Counted from the stretch's first letter, positions 46,791-55,652 are shown. The stretch is 64,000 bases of DNA from Nakamurella sp040546275 (GCF_040546275.1 NZ_JBEPNO010000002.1:1-64000); one strand, 5' to 3'. The notes: generated by a model not told the origin, from the sequence alone. A program made the numbers and translations.

Positions 46791-47765
46791 TCAGAGCGCC
46801 GGGTTCGCCCGTCGCAGGCGTGCAGGCACCCCGGTCAGCACCTGTAACGCATCGGGCACGGAGCGGAACGTTGCCCGGTCCCTGACGCCGAGATAGTCGC
46901 CGTCGACTTGGAGTCCTACCGGGTCTGTACAGGTAACTGTGACGCGATTCACACTGTCCTGTCGAATGAGTTTGCTGGAACGAGGTTCGGCTTTCACTCG
47001 GACCAGTTGTCCGGCCACGCGCAACACACTGGGCAGGCGCATGCTCGTCAGAGCGAAGACCCCGAGGCCCCCATCGGGTGACGTGCCGGGGTTGGTCCGG
47101 ACGGGTCGTGATTCGAAGTAGGTCCAGGGATCCACGTTGGACGCGAAGACCAGATGCACATCCACCGGCACCTGTTGGTCGATCGTCATGGTGAGCCGGG
47201 GCTCGCGCCGCTCGGTCCGGAAGTACTGCACCACGGCCTTGCGGACGTGCAGCATGTTCGAGATCGCCCGGCCGGTGGCCCGGCGGTCCTCCACCGCCTT
47301 GACCACCTCGGCGTCGAGTCCGAGCCCGGCATTGAAGGTGAAGTAGCGGTCGTCGACCAGTCCCAGCGAGATGGTCCGTGGCGGCTGCCGGACGACGAGC
47401 GCCTCCAGGATCTGCTCGGTGGCCAGCACCGGGTCCGGGTCCATCCCCATGGCCCTGGCGAAGACGTTCGTCGAACCACCGGGCACGACCGCGAGCATCG
47501 GGTGGGCCGACGCGTCATTGCCGGGCGCCGACCGAGCGGCCATCATGCCGTTGACGACCTCGTTCACGGTGCCGTCGCCGCCATGCACCACCAGAAGCTC
47601 GGCGCCACTGGCCACCGCCTTGGCCGCCAGTTCCGCGGCGTGACCACGGCCGTCGGTCTGGGCGACCACCAGCCGGACCTCGGCAGCCAACGCATGCGCC
47701 AGCAGATCGCGGCGGCGTTCGGTGGTCGCGGTCGCGTGCGGGTTGACGATCATCATGGCGCGCAT
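46791..47765 (-). CDS. Diacylglycerol kinase-family lipid kinase
   Basis: The 324-residue protein has the DAGK catalytic fold with GGDGTVNEVVNG, VVPGGSTNVFARAMG and FTFNAGLGLDAEVV, typical of YegS/DgkB-type lipid kinases that phosphorylate diacylglycerol or sphingosine-like lipids. No signal peptide is present, so it should act on the inner membrane face. It lies upstream of whiB1 on the same strand, as in M. tuberculosis (Rv3218). Confidence 0.9.
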   Translation of the reverse strand: MRAMMIVNPHATATTERRRDLLAHALAAEVRLVVAQTDGRGHAAELAAKAVASGAELLVVHGGDGTVNEVVNGMMAARSAPGNDASAHPMLAVVPGGSTNVFARAMGMDPDPVLATEQILEALVVRQPPRTISLGLVDDRYFTFNAGLGLDAEVVKAVEDRRATGRAISNMLHVRKAVVQYFRTERREPRLTMTIDQQVPVDVHLVFASNVDPWTYFESRPVRTNPGTSPDGGLGVFALTSMRLPSVLRVAGQLVRVKAEPRSSKLIRQDSVNRVTVTCTDPVGLQVDGDYLGVRDRATFRSVPDALQVLTGVPARLRRANPAL

Positions 47766-47800
47766 CGTCGGGCAGCCTACGTGGTGTGGCTCGCTCGCTC

Positions 47801-47890
47801 CCAGGGCGAGCGCAGCGACGGGGGATGTCTCCAGGGCGAGCGCAGCGACGGGGGATGTCTCCAGGGCGAGCGCAGCGACGGGGGATGTCT
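47801..47890. repeat. 30-bp tandem repeat, three exact copies
   Basis: The 30-base unit, beginning CCAGGGCGAGCGCAGCGACG and ending GGGGATGTCT, is repeated three times with no mismatch, ending 15 bases before the start codon of the membrane protein at 47906. It fills most of the 140-bp gap between two divergent genes and must overlap their promoter region. Confidence 0.95.
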
Positions 47891-47905
47891 CGGTAGCCTG
47901 GAGCA

Positions 47906-48343
47906 GTGAGTCAAGCCGCCGGCCAGCGCCCGATCAGCATCCCGCCGCCACCGCCCGTCGCCGCGTCCGGGTTGCTGATGTGTCTGCAGGCACTCGGCGT
48001 GGTGATCCTGACCACCTTCATCCTGGTGTCGGGCTTCGCCAACTCCGCTGCCGCCGGCCAGTTGCTCGCCCAGGCCGCCTACTTCCTGGTGATCGCCGCG
48101 TTGATGGTGGTGTGCGGAGTGGCGCTGCTCAAGGGACGACGGTGGGGCCGCACCCCGACGATCGTCGTGCAGATCGTCATCGGGGCGGTCGGGTACTGGT
48201 TGGCCGTGCCGAGTGGCCGGCCGGTCTGGGGGATCCTGTTGATCGTGCTGGCGGTCGTCACCGGCGGCCTGCTGATGACGAAACCGGCCAACGCGTGGGT
48301 CAGCCGATTTCCTTCCCTGTTCGGGCCAGAGCCGGACCGGTGA
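47906..48343 (+). CDS. Small integral membrane protein
   Basis: The 145-residue protein has a Pro-rich N-terminal tail and four hydrophobic segments (about 22-45, 53-73, 85-103, 106-125). It corresponds in place and type to Rv3217c. The start is GTG with GGAGCA upstream, immediately after the 30-bp repeat array. Its 3' end overlaps the convergent GNAT gene by 44 bases. Function is unknown. Confidence 0.7.
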   Translation: MSQAAGQRPISIPPPPPVAASGLLMCLQALGVVILTTFILVSGFANSAAAGQLLAQAAYFLVIAALMVVCGVALLKGRRWGRTPTIVVQIVIGAVGYWLAVPSGRPVWGILLIVLAVVTGGLLMTKPANAWVSRFPSLFGPEPDR

Positions 48344-48806
48344 GCCGGAAGACCGTCCAGCCGTCCATCCCGATGGCCCCCAGCGAGTGGTAGAACGCGA
48401 TCGAGGGCGTGTTCCAGTCGAGCACCGACCACTCGACCCTGGCATAGCCGGAGCGAACCGCGATCTGGGCAAGATTGGCCAGCAGCGCCGTTCCGAGTCC
48501 TGACCCTCGATGGTTCGGCTGGACGTACAGGTCCTCGAGGTAGATGCCGTGCACGCCCTCCCAGGTCGAGTAGTTCAGGAAGTGCAGGGAGTAGGCCACC
48601 ACCTCGCCGTCGACGAGCGCGACATGGCAGTAGACGGCCGGTGATGCGGTGAACAGGGCCGTGTGCAGAAGATCGGCCGTCAGGTGGCACTCGTCCACCA
48701 GCTTCTCGTAGGCGGCCAGTTCGTAGACCAGCTGCACGATCCGTTCGACGTCGTCCGGGACCGCCGTTCGGATCCGCTGATCTCCAGGGGTGCGCAGGTC
48801 GGACAA
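48300..48806 (-). CDS. GNAT-family N-acetyltransferase
   Basis: The 168-residue protein has the GNAT core: IRTAVPDDVERIVQLVYELA, IYLEDLYVQPNHRGSGLGTA (acetyl-CoA loop Q/RxxGxG/A) and WSVLDWNTPSIAFYHSLGA. It resembles the diamine acetyltransferase-like subgroup. The start is TTG 48806, three bases after the phosphatase stop, with GGAAG about ten bases upstream; a longer frame lies wholly within the phosphatase gene. It corresponds to Rv3216 by position. Confidence 0.87.
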   Translation of the reverse strand: MSDLRTPGDQRIRTAVPDDVERIVQLVYELAAYEKLVDECHLTADLLHTALFTASPAVYCHVALVDGEVVAYSLHFLNYSTWEGVHGIYLEDLYVQPNHRGSGLGTALLANLAQIAVRSGYARVEWSVLDWNTPSIAFYHSLGAIGMDGWTVFRLTGPALARTGKEIG

Positions 48807-48808
48807 CT

Positions 48809-49411
48809 TCAGCTCACTTCCGGTGCCTGGTGGAACGGCACCACGTTGGCGTGCTCGATGCACGGTTCGCCATGGTAGGTACCCAGGACGGTGATTGCCG
48901 CCGGGTTCATCAGGATCAGGCTGCCGGCGGTGATCGGCAGGCCCACCCAGCGGACGGCCAGCACCCGGGAGATGTGCCCGTGGCAGACCAGGGCGACGTC
49001 GCCCAGTTCGAGGGCCCTGCGGGCCAGTCCCAGCACTTCGTCGACCCGCACGGTCACCTCTGCCGGCGACTCGCCGCCCGGGGCGCCGTCGGTGAAGATG
49101 CTCCAGCCGGGTCGATTCACATGGATCTGCTTGCTGGTGATGCCCTCGTACTCGCCATAGTTCCATTCAGCCAGGTCGGGGACCACCTGATCGATTGCGA
49201 GCCCGGCCAGTTCGGCCGTGCGGCGGGCCCGTAGCCGTGGACTGCTCCACACCGTCGAGGGATTCAGCTGGAGTCCGGTCAGCAACGATGGGATGGTCCC
49301 GGCCTGACGCTCGCCCTCTGGCGTCAGGTCCAGGTCGGTCACCGAGGTGTGCTGGCCGCTGGCGCTCCAGGTGGTCTGGCCATGCCGGATCAAGGCAATT
49401 CTGGAGGGCAT
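48809..49411 (-). CDS. Histidine phosphatase family protein
   Basis: The 200-residue protein has the catalytic RHG motif at residues 9-11 (LIRHGQTTWSASG), WSSPRLRARRTAE, the acid residue region EWNYGEYEG and the second histidine in LVCHGHISRVL. Members include phosphoglycerate mutase-like and acid phosphatases; M. tuberculosis gpm2 (Rv3214) is the positional counterpart and is in fact a phosphatase. A tail of GATCG repeats lies just upstream of the start. Confidence 0.9.
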   Translation of the reverse strand: MPSRIALIRHGQTTWSASGQHTSVTDLDLTPEGERQAGTIPSLLTGLQLNPSTVWSSPRLRARRTAELAGLAIDQVVPDLAEWNYGEYEGITSKQIHVNRPGWSIFTDGAPGGESPAEVTVRVDEVLGLARRALELGDVALVCHGHISRVLAVRWVGLPITAGSLILMNPAAITVLGTYHGEPCIEHANVVPFHQAPEVS

Positions 49412-49467
49412 GCTGTCGGTCTTCCTGTTCGGATCGGATCGGATCGGGTCGTGCCGGGTGGAGTCCG

Positions 49468-50064
49468 TCAGGCGAGCGTCGCGATGTACTCGCGGCAGGC
49501 GTCCCAGGTCGGCAGCAGGCCGCCGCTGATCGCCTCGGCGAGCGACGGTGCGGTGGTGTCCTTCTCGGAGAGCAGGAAGTCGACGTCGATCGGCAACGGC
49601 AGGCCGAGTGCCGGATCGAGCGGATCGACGCCGTGCTCGCGGCCAGGGGCGTACCCGGTGGAGCACAGATAGGTGAGCGTCGACCGGTCCTCGAGCGCGA
49701 GGAAACCGTGCCCGAGCCCTTCGGAGAGGTAGACCGCGCGGCGGTCGACGGTGTCCAGCCGGACGGTGTCCACGACGCCGAAGGTGGGCGAGCCGACGCG
49801 CAGGTCGACGATGAAGTCGATGACGGCACCGGACGGACAGGTGACGTACTTCGCCTGGCCGGGCGGTACGTCGGCGAAATGGATGCCGCGCAGGGTGTCG
49901 GCCTTGGAGACGGACATGTTCGCCTGGGCCAGCTCGAGCGGGTGGCCGACGGCGCCGCGGAGCTGGTCGACCTTGAACCACTCCAGGAACAGCCCGCGGT
50001 CGTCTCCGTGCTGGACGGGCGTGAATTCGAAGGCGCCAGGGATGGCGAGTTCTCGTACCTGCAT
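49468..50064 (-). CDS. rmlC: dTDP-4-dehydrorhamnose 3,5-epimerase
   Basis: RmlC makes dTDP-4-keto-L-rhamnose for the rhamnosyl linker of the cell wall. The 198-residue cupin has VQHGDDRGLFLEWF, LRGIHFADVPPGQAKYVTCP with the catalytic His, VVDFIVDLR-like IDFIVDLRVGSPTFG, and HGFLALEDRSTLTYLCS with the tyrosine side. No other rml genes are nearby. ATG 50064 begins the conserved MQVRELAIPG; the longer frame on its strand overlaps the IclR gene. Confidence 0.93.
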   Translation of the reverse strand: MQVRELAIPGAFEFTPVQHGDDRGLFLEWFKVDQLRGAVGHPLELAQANMSVSKADTLRGIHFADVPPGQAKYVTCPSGAVIDFIVDLRVGSPTFGVVDTVRLDTVDRRAVYLSEGLGHGFLALEDRSTLTYLCSTGYAPGREHGVDPLDPALGLPLPIDVDFLLSEKDTTAPSLAEAISGGLLPTWDACREYIATLA

Positions 50065-50075
50065 GACTGACGAGC

Positions 50076-50894
50076 CTAGTGGGGCTTCCGACCGCCGATT
50101 GCCGCCGTCAGCGCAGCCACGGCCTGCAGGACGGGTTCGATCAGCGCATCGAAGCAGCACGACGACGCAGCCGACCCGGCGTCCTGGCACTGATGGGCGA
50201 CGGTGATGCCGATGGCGGCGATCGGCATCGAGTTGTGGTCGAAGACGGCCGCCGCGACCGACGCGGCACCCGCGGTGATCTGGCCGTCCTCGTGCGCCCA
50301 GCCACGGCGTCGTACCTGGCTGAGCCGGGAGCGCAGGTCGGGCAGGTTGGCCGGCCCGCGTCCGGTCCGGTCGACAAACGAGCCGTGGTCGGGGAAAAGA
50401 GCCCTGACCTGGCCTGACGGGAGGCCGGCCAGGATCGAGAGGCCGGTCGCGGTCAGTGCGGCCGGGAGCCGGATGCCGACGTCGGTGACCAGCGTCACCG
50501 ACGTGCCGGCGGGCTTCTCCTTCACCAGGTAAAGCGTCTGGGCGCCGTGCAGTACCCCGAGGTGCGCAGTGGCCCCCGCGGCGGCGGCAAGACGCCCGAT
50601 GACGGGCCGGCCGAGCCGTTCGAGCGGCTCCGAACGCAGGTAGGCGCTGCCGATCTCGAACGCGCCGACGCCAAGGCCCCATCGACGTTCGGCGGGCAGG
50701 TGGACGGCGAACCCGGCGGCGGCCAGTTCCGTCAGGAGCTCGTAGGTGGTCGAGCGGGCAAGTCCGAGATCACGGGCGATCGCTCCGGCGGAGACAGGTG
50801 ACGGCCGACTGGCAAGCAGGCGAAGGACCGCGAGTCCGCGACGCAGGGCCGGGGCCGCTCCCGAGGGGCCTCTCTCGTTCGTTGATCCGGTCAT
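50076..50894 (-). CDS. IclR-family regulator, probable HutR
   Basis: The 272-residue protein has an N-terminal winged HTH (ALRRGLAVLRLLASRPSPVS, AGAIARDLGLARSTTYELLT) and a C-terminal IclR effector domain with a cysteine pair (SSCCFDAL). It is divergent from the hut operon, and a 20-bp near-perfect palindrome abuts its start codon. IclR-type HutR regulates histidine utilisation in corynebacteria, so the same role is inferred. Confidence 0.85.
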   Translation of the reverse strand: MTGSTNERGPSGAAPALRRGLAVLRLLASRPSPVSAGAIARDLGLARSTTYELLTELAAAGFAVHLPAERRWGLGVGAFEIGSAYLRSEPLERLGRPVIGRLAAAAGATAHLGVLHGAQTLYLVKEKPAGTSVTLVTDVGIRLPAALTATGLSILAGLPSGQVRALFPDHGSFVDRTGRGPANLPDLRSRLSQVRRRGWAHEDGQITAGAASVAAAVFDHNSMPIAAIGITVAHQCQDAGSAASSCCFDALIEPVLQAVAALTAAIGGRKPH

Positions 50895-50914
50895 CTGTCT
50901 GGTATACCGGACAG
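50895..50914. promoter_or_regulatory. Candidate HutR (IclR-type) operator
   Basis: CTGTCTGGTATACCGGACAG is an inverted repeat with one mismatch, touching the regulator start codon and lying 62 bases before hutH. Its core TCTGGTATACCGGA agrees at 12 of 14 positions with the corynebacterial HutR motif TCTGwwATwCCAGA as I remember it. Confidence 0.68.
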
Positions 50915-50976
50915 TAACCCGTCGGGCACCCTCGCGCCGCGACCGGCGCAGGGCATCCAATGATCAGGTGAACACC

Positions 50977-52569
50977 ATGGCACCCACCGCCCAGTCCACC
51001 GACCACCCCGCTGCCCCGGCCGTTGCCCCCGTTGCGCTCGGGATCGGACCGGTGAGCGCGGCCGACGTGGTCGACGTGGCACGGCACGGTCGGGCGGTGC
51101 AGATCGGTCCGGAGGCGCTCGCCGCGATCACCGCCACCCGCGGCGTGATCGACGCGCTGGCCGGCGACATCGCGCCGCACTACGGCATCTCGACCGGATT
51201 CGGCGCCCTGGCCACCACCCACATCACCGCGGATCGACGGGCCGCGTTGCAGACGTCGCTCATCCGGTCCCACGCCGCGGGCAGCGGGACGCCGGTCGAG
51301 GTGGAGGTGGTGCGCGGCCTGATGCTGCTGCGCCTGTCCACCCTCTGCACCGGCCGGACCGGAATCCGACCGGCGACCGCCCTGGCCTACGCCGCCATGC
51401 TCAACGCCGGGATCACCCCGCTCGTCCCGGAGTACGGCTCGCTCGGTTGTTCCGGCGACCTCGCTCCGCTGGCGGCCGCTGCCCTGGCCCTGATCGGCGA
51501 AGGGCTGGTGCATGACGTATCCGGCGCGGTGGTGCCGGCGGCCGACGCCCTCCTCGCCGCCGGCCTGACGGCGGTGGTGCTGGCCGAGAAGGAGGGTCTT
51601 GCGCTGATCAACGGCACCGACGGGATGCTCGGCATGCTGCTGATGGCGCTGGCCGACCTGCAGGAGCTGCTCGACGTCGCGGACATCTCTGCGGCCATGT
51701 CCGTCGAGGCCCTGCTCGGTACCGACCGGGTATTCGCCGCCGACCTGCACGCGCTCCGTCCGCAGCTGGGCCAGGGCGCGAGCGCGGCGCGGATGGCCGG
51801 CGCTCTCGCCGGCTCGGGCATCGTCGCCTCGCACGCCGGGCCGGACGACACCCGCGTCCAGGATGCCTACTCGCTCCGGTGCACCCCCGCCGTGCACGGC
51901 ACCGCCCGCGACACGGTCGACCACGCCGCCCGCATCGCCGAGCGGGAACTGGCCAGCGCCATCGACAACCCGGTGGTGCTGCCGGACGGTCGGGTCGAAT
52001 CCAACGGCAACTTCCACGGCGCCCCCGTCGCGGCCGTCCTGGACTTCCTGGCCATCTCCGTCGCCGACGTCGCGAACATCGCCGAACGACGCACCGACCG
52101 GATGCTCGACGCCAACCGTTCGCACGGTCTGCCGCCGTTCCTGGCCTACGAGGTCGGGGTGGACTCCGGCCACATGATCGCCCAGTACACCCAGGCCGGC
52201 ATCGTCGCCGAACTGAAGCGGCTGGCCGTCCCGGCGTCGGTCGACTCGATCCCGTCGTCGGCGATGCAGGAGGACCACGTCTCGCTCGGGTGGCACGCCG
52301 GCCGCAAGCTGCGACGCGCTCTCGACGGCTATCGCCGGGTGCTGGCCGTCGAGATCCTCACTGCAGCCAGGGCTCTCGACTTCCGCATACCGCTGGAGCC
52401 GAGCCCGGTGACCGGCGCCGGTCGGGACCTGGTCCGCACCGTGGTCGACGGTCCGGGGCCGGACCGTCATCTTGGGCCGGAGATCGACGCGGTCGTCGAA
52501 CTGCTCGCCTCGCACGCCTTCACCGCCGCGGTGGAGCCGGTCCTGCTCGCCGCCTCGAGCCGTCGTTAG
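50977..52569 (+). CDS. hutH: Histidine ammonia-lyase
   Basis: HutH deaminates histidine to urocanate. The 530-residue enzyme has the family signature GSLGCSGDLAPLA, from which the electrophilic MIO cofactor forms. The residue before Ser159 is Cys158 rather than the common Ala, a variant I recall in other actinobacterial HutH. Other motifs are YGISTGFGALA, QDAYSLRCTPAVHG and the QEDHVSLGWHAGRKL region. AGGTGA lies six bases before ATG 50977; GTG 50968 is possible. It is the first gene of the hut operon. Confidence 0.96.
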   Translation: MAPTAQSTDHPAAPAVAPVALGIGPVSAADVVDVARHGRAVQIGPEALAAITATRGVIDALAGDIAPHYGISTGFGALATTHITADRRAALQTSLIRSHAAGSGTPVEVEVVRGLMLLRLSTLCTGRTGIRPATALAYAAMLNAGITPLVPEYGSLGCSGDLAPLAAAALALIGEGLVHDVSGAVVPAADALLAAGLTAVVLAEKEGLALINGTDGMLGMLLMALADLQELLDVADISAAMSVEALLGTDRVFAADLHALRPQLGQGASAARMAGALAGSGIVASHAGPDDTRVQDAYSLRCTPAVHGTARDTVDHAARIAERELASAIDNPVVLPDGRVESNGNFHGAPVAAVLDFLAISVADVANIAERRTDRMLDANRSHGLPPFLAYEVGVDSGHMIAQYTQAGIVAELKRLAVPASVDSIPSSAMQEDHVSLGWHAGRKLRRALDGYRRVLAVEILTAARALDFRIPLEPSPVTGAGRDLVRTVVDGPGPDRHLGPEIDAVVELLASHAFTAAVEPVLLAASSRR

Positions 52570-52623
52570 CACTCTTGTTCCGCCCCAACGTTTCTCACAC
52601 GCCCATCCCGAGGAGTCACCGAC

Positions 52624-54423
52624 ATGTCTGCCCTTCCCGGCGCCCGCCCCGTCCGCGCGAACCGCGGCACCATCCTGACCGCGAAGTCGTGGGCCACCGA
52701 GGCCCCTTTGCGAATGCTGCAGAACAATCTCGATCCCGACGTCGCCGAGGATCCGGACAACCTCGTCGTCTACGGCGGCACCGGCAAGGCCGCGCGTGAC
52801 TGGGCGTCCTTCGACGCCATCTCGCGCTCGCTGATCGACATGGACGCCGACGAGACGCTCCTGGTCCAGTCGGGCAAGCCGGTCGGCATCCTGCGTACCC
52901 ACGAGTGGGCCCCGCGGGTGCTGATCGCCAACTCCAATCTGGTCGGCGACTGGGCCACCTGGCCCGAGTTCCGGCGGCTGGAAGCCATGGGGCTGACCAT
53001 GTACGGCCAGATGACGGCCGGCTCCTGGATCTACATCGGCTCGCAGGGCATCGTGCAGGGGACGTACGAAACGTTCGCGGCGGTCGCCGACAAGAGGTTC
53101 GGCGGCACCCTCGCCGGCACCCTGACGGTGACCGCCGGGCTCGGCGGCATGGGCGGGGCACAGCCGCTGGCCGTGACGTTGAACGGCGGCGTCGCGCTGT
53201 GCATCGAGGTCGACCCACACCGCGCCCAGCGCCGCCTCGAGACCCGTTACCTCGACGTGGTCGCGAGCTCGTTGGACGAGGGGATCGCGTTGGCGCTCGC
53301 TGCGAAGGAGGCGCGCAGGGCGCTTTCGGTCGGGGTGATCGGCAACGCCGCCGAGGTCCTGCCGGAACTGCTGCGCCGCGGGGTGGACGTCGACATCGTC
53401 ACCGACCAGACATCGGCGCACGACCCGCTCTGGTACCTGCCGATCGGTATCTCGCTGGAGGACTGGCACGACTACGCCGAACGCAAACCCGACGAGTTCA
53501 CCGATCGCGCGCGGGACAGCATGGCGACCCATGTCGAGGCGATGGTCGGGTTCATGGATGCCGGTGCCGAGGTGTTCGACTACGGCAACTCCATCCGCGG
53601 CGAGGCCAAGCTGGCCGGTTACGAGCGGTCGTTCGACTTCCCCGGGTTCGTGCCGGCCTACATCCGGCCGCTGTTCGCCGAAGGCAAGGGCCCGTTCCGC
53701 TGGGCTGCGCTGTCCGGCGACCCGGCCGACATCCACGCCACCGACGTCGCCGTCCGGGAGATGTTCCCGGACAACGAGAAACTGCAGCGCTGGATGAAGC
53801 TGGCTCCGGAGAAGATCGCCTTCCAGGGTCTGCCCGCCCGGATCTGCTGGCTCGGTGCCGGCGAGCGTCATCTGGCCGGGGTGCGGTTCAACGAGATGGT
53901 CGCGTCCGGCGAGATCAGTGCGCCGCTGGCCATCGGCCGGGACCACCTGGACTCCGGCTCGGTCGCCTCGCCGTACCGGGAGACCGAGGCGATGGCCGAC
54001 GGATCCGACGCGATCGCCGACTGGCCGCTGCTGAATGCGCTGGTCAACACCGCCTCCGGCGCGTCGTGGGTGTCCATCCACCACGGCGGCGGCGTCGGGA
54101 TCGGCCGGTCGATCCACGCCGGTCAGGTCTGCGTCGCCGACGGCACCGAGCTCGCCGGCCTGAAGCTGGAGCGGGTGCTGACCAACGACCCGGCGATGGG
54201 AGTGCTGCGGCACGTCGACGCCGGATACGCCGAGGCCGACGTCGCCGCCGAGCGGACCGGGCTCGTCATCCCGATGGGTGTGCAGGCTGTTCATGCGCCA
54301 CCTGCCCAGGGTGCCGCGGCGGAGCAGCGGCCGTCACCCACGAGCACTGAGAGTGGCCGCTCAGGCGAGCCTTCGGCCCGCGTCGCGCTCGCGGCCGGCG
54401 CTTCCGCCGAAGCTGCGAAGTGA
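52624..54423 (+). CDS. hutU: Urocanate hydratase
   Basis: HutU adds water to urocanate using tightly bound NAD. The 599-residue protein has the family core (PVGILRTHEWAPRVLIANSN, YGQMTAGSWIYIGSQGIVQG, TAGLGGMGGAQPLA, CWLGAGERHLAG, VSIHHGGGVGIGRSIHAGQV). About 45 residues beyond the usual end (from roughly residue 553) are low-complexity Ala/Ser/Pro-rich. GAGGAG lies eight bases before the ATG. Its stop overlaps the next gene (GTGA). Confidence 0.97.
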   Translation: MSALPGARPVRANRGTILTAKSWATEAPLRMLQNNLDPDVAEDPDNLVVYGGTGKAARDWASFDAISRSLIDMDADETLLVQSGKPVGILRTHEWAPRVLIANSNLVGDWATWPEFRRLEAMGLTMYGQMTAGSWIYIGSQGIVQGTYETFAAVADKRFGGTLAGTLTVTAGLGGMGGAQPLAVTLNGGVALCIEVDPHRAQRRLETRYLDVVASSLDEGIALALAAKEARRALSVGVIGNAAEVLPELLRRGVDVDIVTDQTSAHDPLWYLPIGISLEDWHDYAERKPDEFTDRARDSMATHVEAMVGFMDAGAEVFDYGNSIRGEAKLAGYERSFDFPGFVPAYIRPLFAEGKGPFRWAALSGDPADIHATDVAVREMFPDNEKLQRWMKLAPEKIAFQGLPARICWLGAGERHLAGVRFNEMVASGEISAPLAIGRDHLDSGSVASPYRETEAMADGSDAIADWPLLNALVNTASGASWVSIHHGGGVGIGRSIHAGQVCVADGTELAGLKLERVLTNDPAMGVLRHVDAGYAEADVAAERTGLVIPMGVQAVHAPPAQGAAAEQRPSPTSTESGRSGEPSARVALAAGASAEAAK

Positions 54424-55652
54424 AGTACACCCCGCCGCCGGCCGCCGCCGGGCGCTTCAACACCGCCTGGGCGGAATTGGCCGCCCTCGGCCGCGACGGC
54501 CGCCGCGGTGGCTACTCACGTCACGTCTTCGACGACGCGGACATGCAGATGCGCGAGTGGTTCTCCGCACAGGCCACCCGGCGGGGACTGGACGTCGAGC
54601 TCGACCGCAACGGCAATCTCTGGGCCTGGTGGGGGACCCCGGGGCCGGGCGCGGTCGTCACCGGGTCGCACTTCGACTCGGTACCGGGCGGCGGCGCCTT
54701 CGACGGACCGCTCGGCATCGTGTCCTCGCTGCTGGCGATCGACGAGATGCGGGTCCGTGGGATCGTTCCGGCCAAGCCGGTTGCGCTGGTGTGCTTCGCC
54801 GAGGAGGAGGGCGGCCGGTTCGGCCTGCCCTGCCTCGGCTCCCGGCTGATGACCGGCGCCGCAGAGGCCGAGCACGTCCGCCGGCTGCACGACCCGGACG
54901 GGGTGTCCTTTGCCGACGCGGCCCGCCGGATCGGCTTCGACATCACGCACCTCGGCCGTGACGCCGACCGCCTGGCGAACATCGGGGCGTTCGTCGAGCT
55001 GCACGTCGAACAGGGCCGGTTGCTGCACGCCGCCGACCCGACGGCCGCCATCGGCGTCGGATCGCAGATCGTCGCGCACGGCCGGTGGCGCATCACCGTG
55101 ACGGGCGAGGGCAACCACGCGGGCACCACGAAACCCGACGACCGGCACGACCCGATGATTCCCGCCGCCGCGGCGATCCTGGCCGCCCGCCGGTCCCTGG
55201 CCCTGCACGACGGCGCGGTCGCCACCATCGGAAGACTGCAGCCGATTCCGGGCGGTACCAACGTCATCGCCTCCTCCGTCGATGCCTGGATGGACGTGCG
55301 CCACGGGGGCGCCGCCGAGACGGCGGCACTGGTCGACGAGATCGTCGCCGCCGTCCGCGAGGAGGCCGAGCTGGAGGGCTGTTCGGTGGTGGTGCATCGG
55401 GAGTCCCTGTCCGACGCCGTGATGTTCGACGCGACCCTGACGATGGACCTCGCGTTGCAGCTGGATGCTCCGGTGATCCCGACCGGCGCCGGTCACGACG
55501 CCGGCATCCTCGCGGCGCACGTGCCGAGCACCATGCTGTTCGTCCGCAATCCGACGGGCATCTCGCACGCACCGGGGGAGCATGCCGAGACGTCGGACTG
55601 CCTGCTCGGCGTCGACGCCCTCGCCGACGTGTTGGCCGAGCTGGTGCGGTGA
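54420..55652 (+). CDS. M20-family amidohydrolase in the hut operon
   Basis: The 410-residue protein belongs to the allantoate amidohydrolase/N-carbamoyl-L-amino acid hydrolase family of M20 metalloenzymes: GSHFDSVPGGGAFDGPLG, CFAEEEGGRFGLPCLGSR, HVEQGRLLH, GEGNHAGTTKP and the late metal histidine in GISHAPGEH. Metal ligands appear intact. It overlaps both neighbours by four bases. The pathway needs an enzyme to free glutamate from N-formylglutamate after HutF, and no HutG is present, so this protein probably does that. The reaction is inference from context; the family alone suggests carbamoyl substrates. Confidence 0.88.
   Translation: MKYTPPPAAAGRFNTAWAELAALGRDGRRGGYSRHVFDDADMQMREWFSAQATRRGLDVELDRNGNLWAWWGTPGPGAVVTGSHFDSVPGGGAFDGPLGIVSSLLAIDEMRVRGIVPAKPVALVCFAEEEGGRFGLPCLGSRLMTGAAEAEHVRRLHDPDGVSFADAARRIGFDITHLGRDADRLANIGAFVELHVEQGRLLHAADPTAAIGVGSQIVAHGRWRITVTGEGNHAGTTKPDDRHDPMIPAAAAILAARRSLALHDGAVATIGRLQPIPGGTNVIASSVDAWMDVRHGGAAETAALVDEIVAAVREEAELEGCSVVVHRESLSDAVMFDATLTMDLALQLDAPVIPTGAGHDAGILAAHVPSTMLFVRNPTGISHAPGEHAETSDCLLGVDALADVLAELVR

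Noticed and set aside
47801..47890. CRISPR array in the exact tandem repeats
   Set aside because: The copies are directly adjacent with no unique spacers, and no cas gene is present. The same holds for the arrays at 1-104, 25605 and 27711.
48807..49166. Longer GNAT protein starting at 49166
   Set aside because: The extra 120 residues lie wholly inside the histidine phosphatase gene and are not GNAT-like; TTG 48806 directly after the phosphatase stop is the better start.
50770..54294. A 1174-codon open frame opposite hutH and hutU
   Set aside because: It mirrors two certain enzymes, is rich in His/Arg/Gly as expected for antisense frames, and has no family match.
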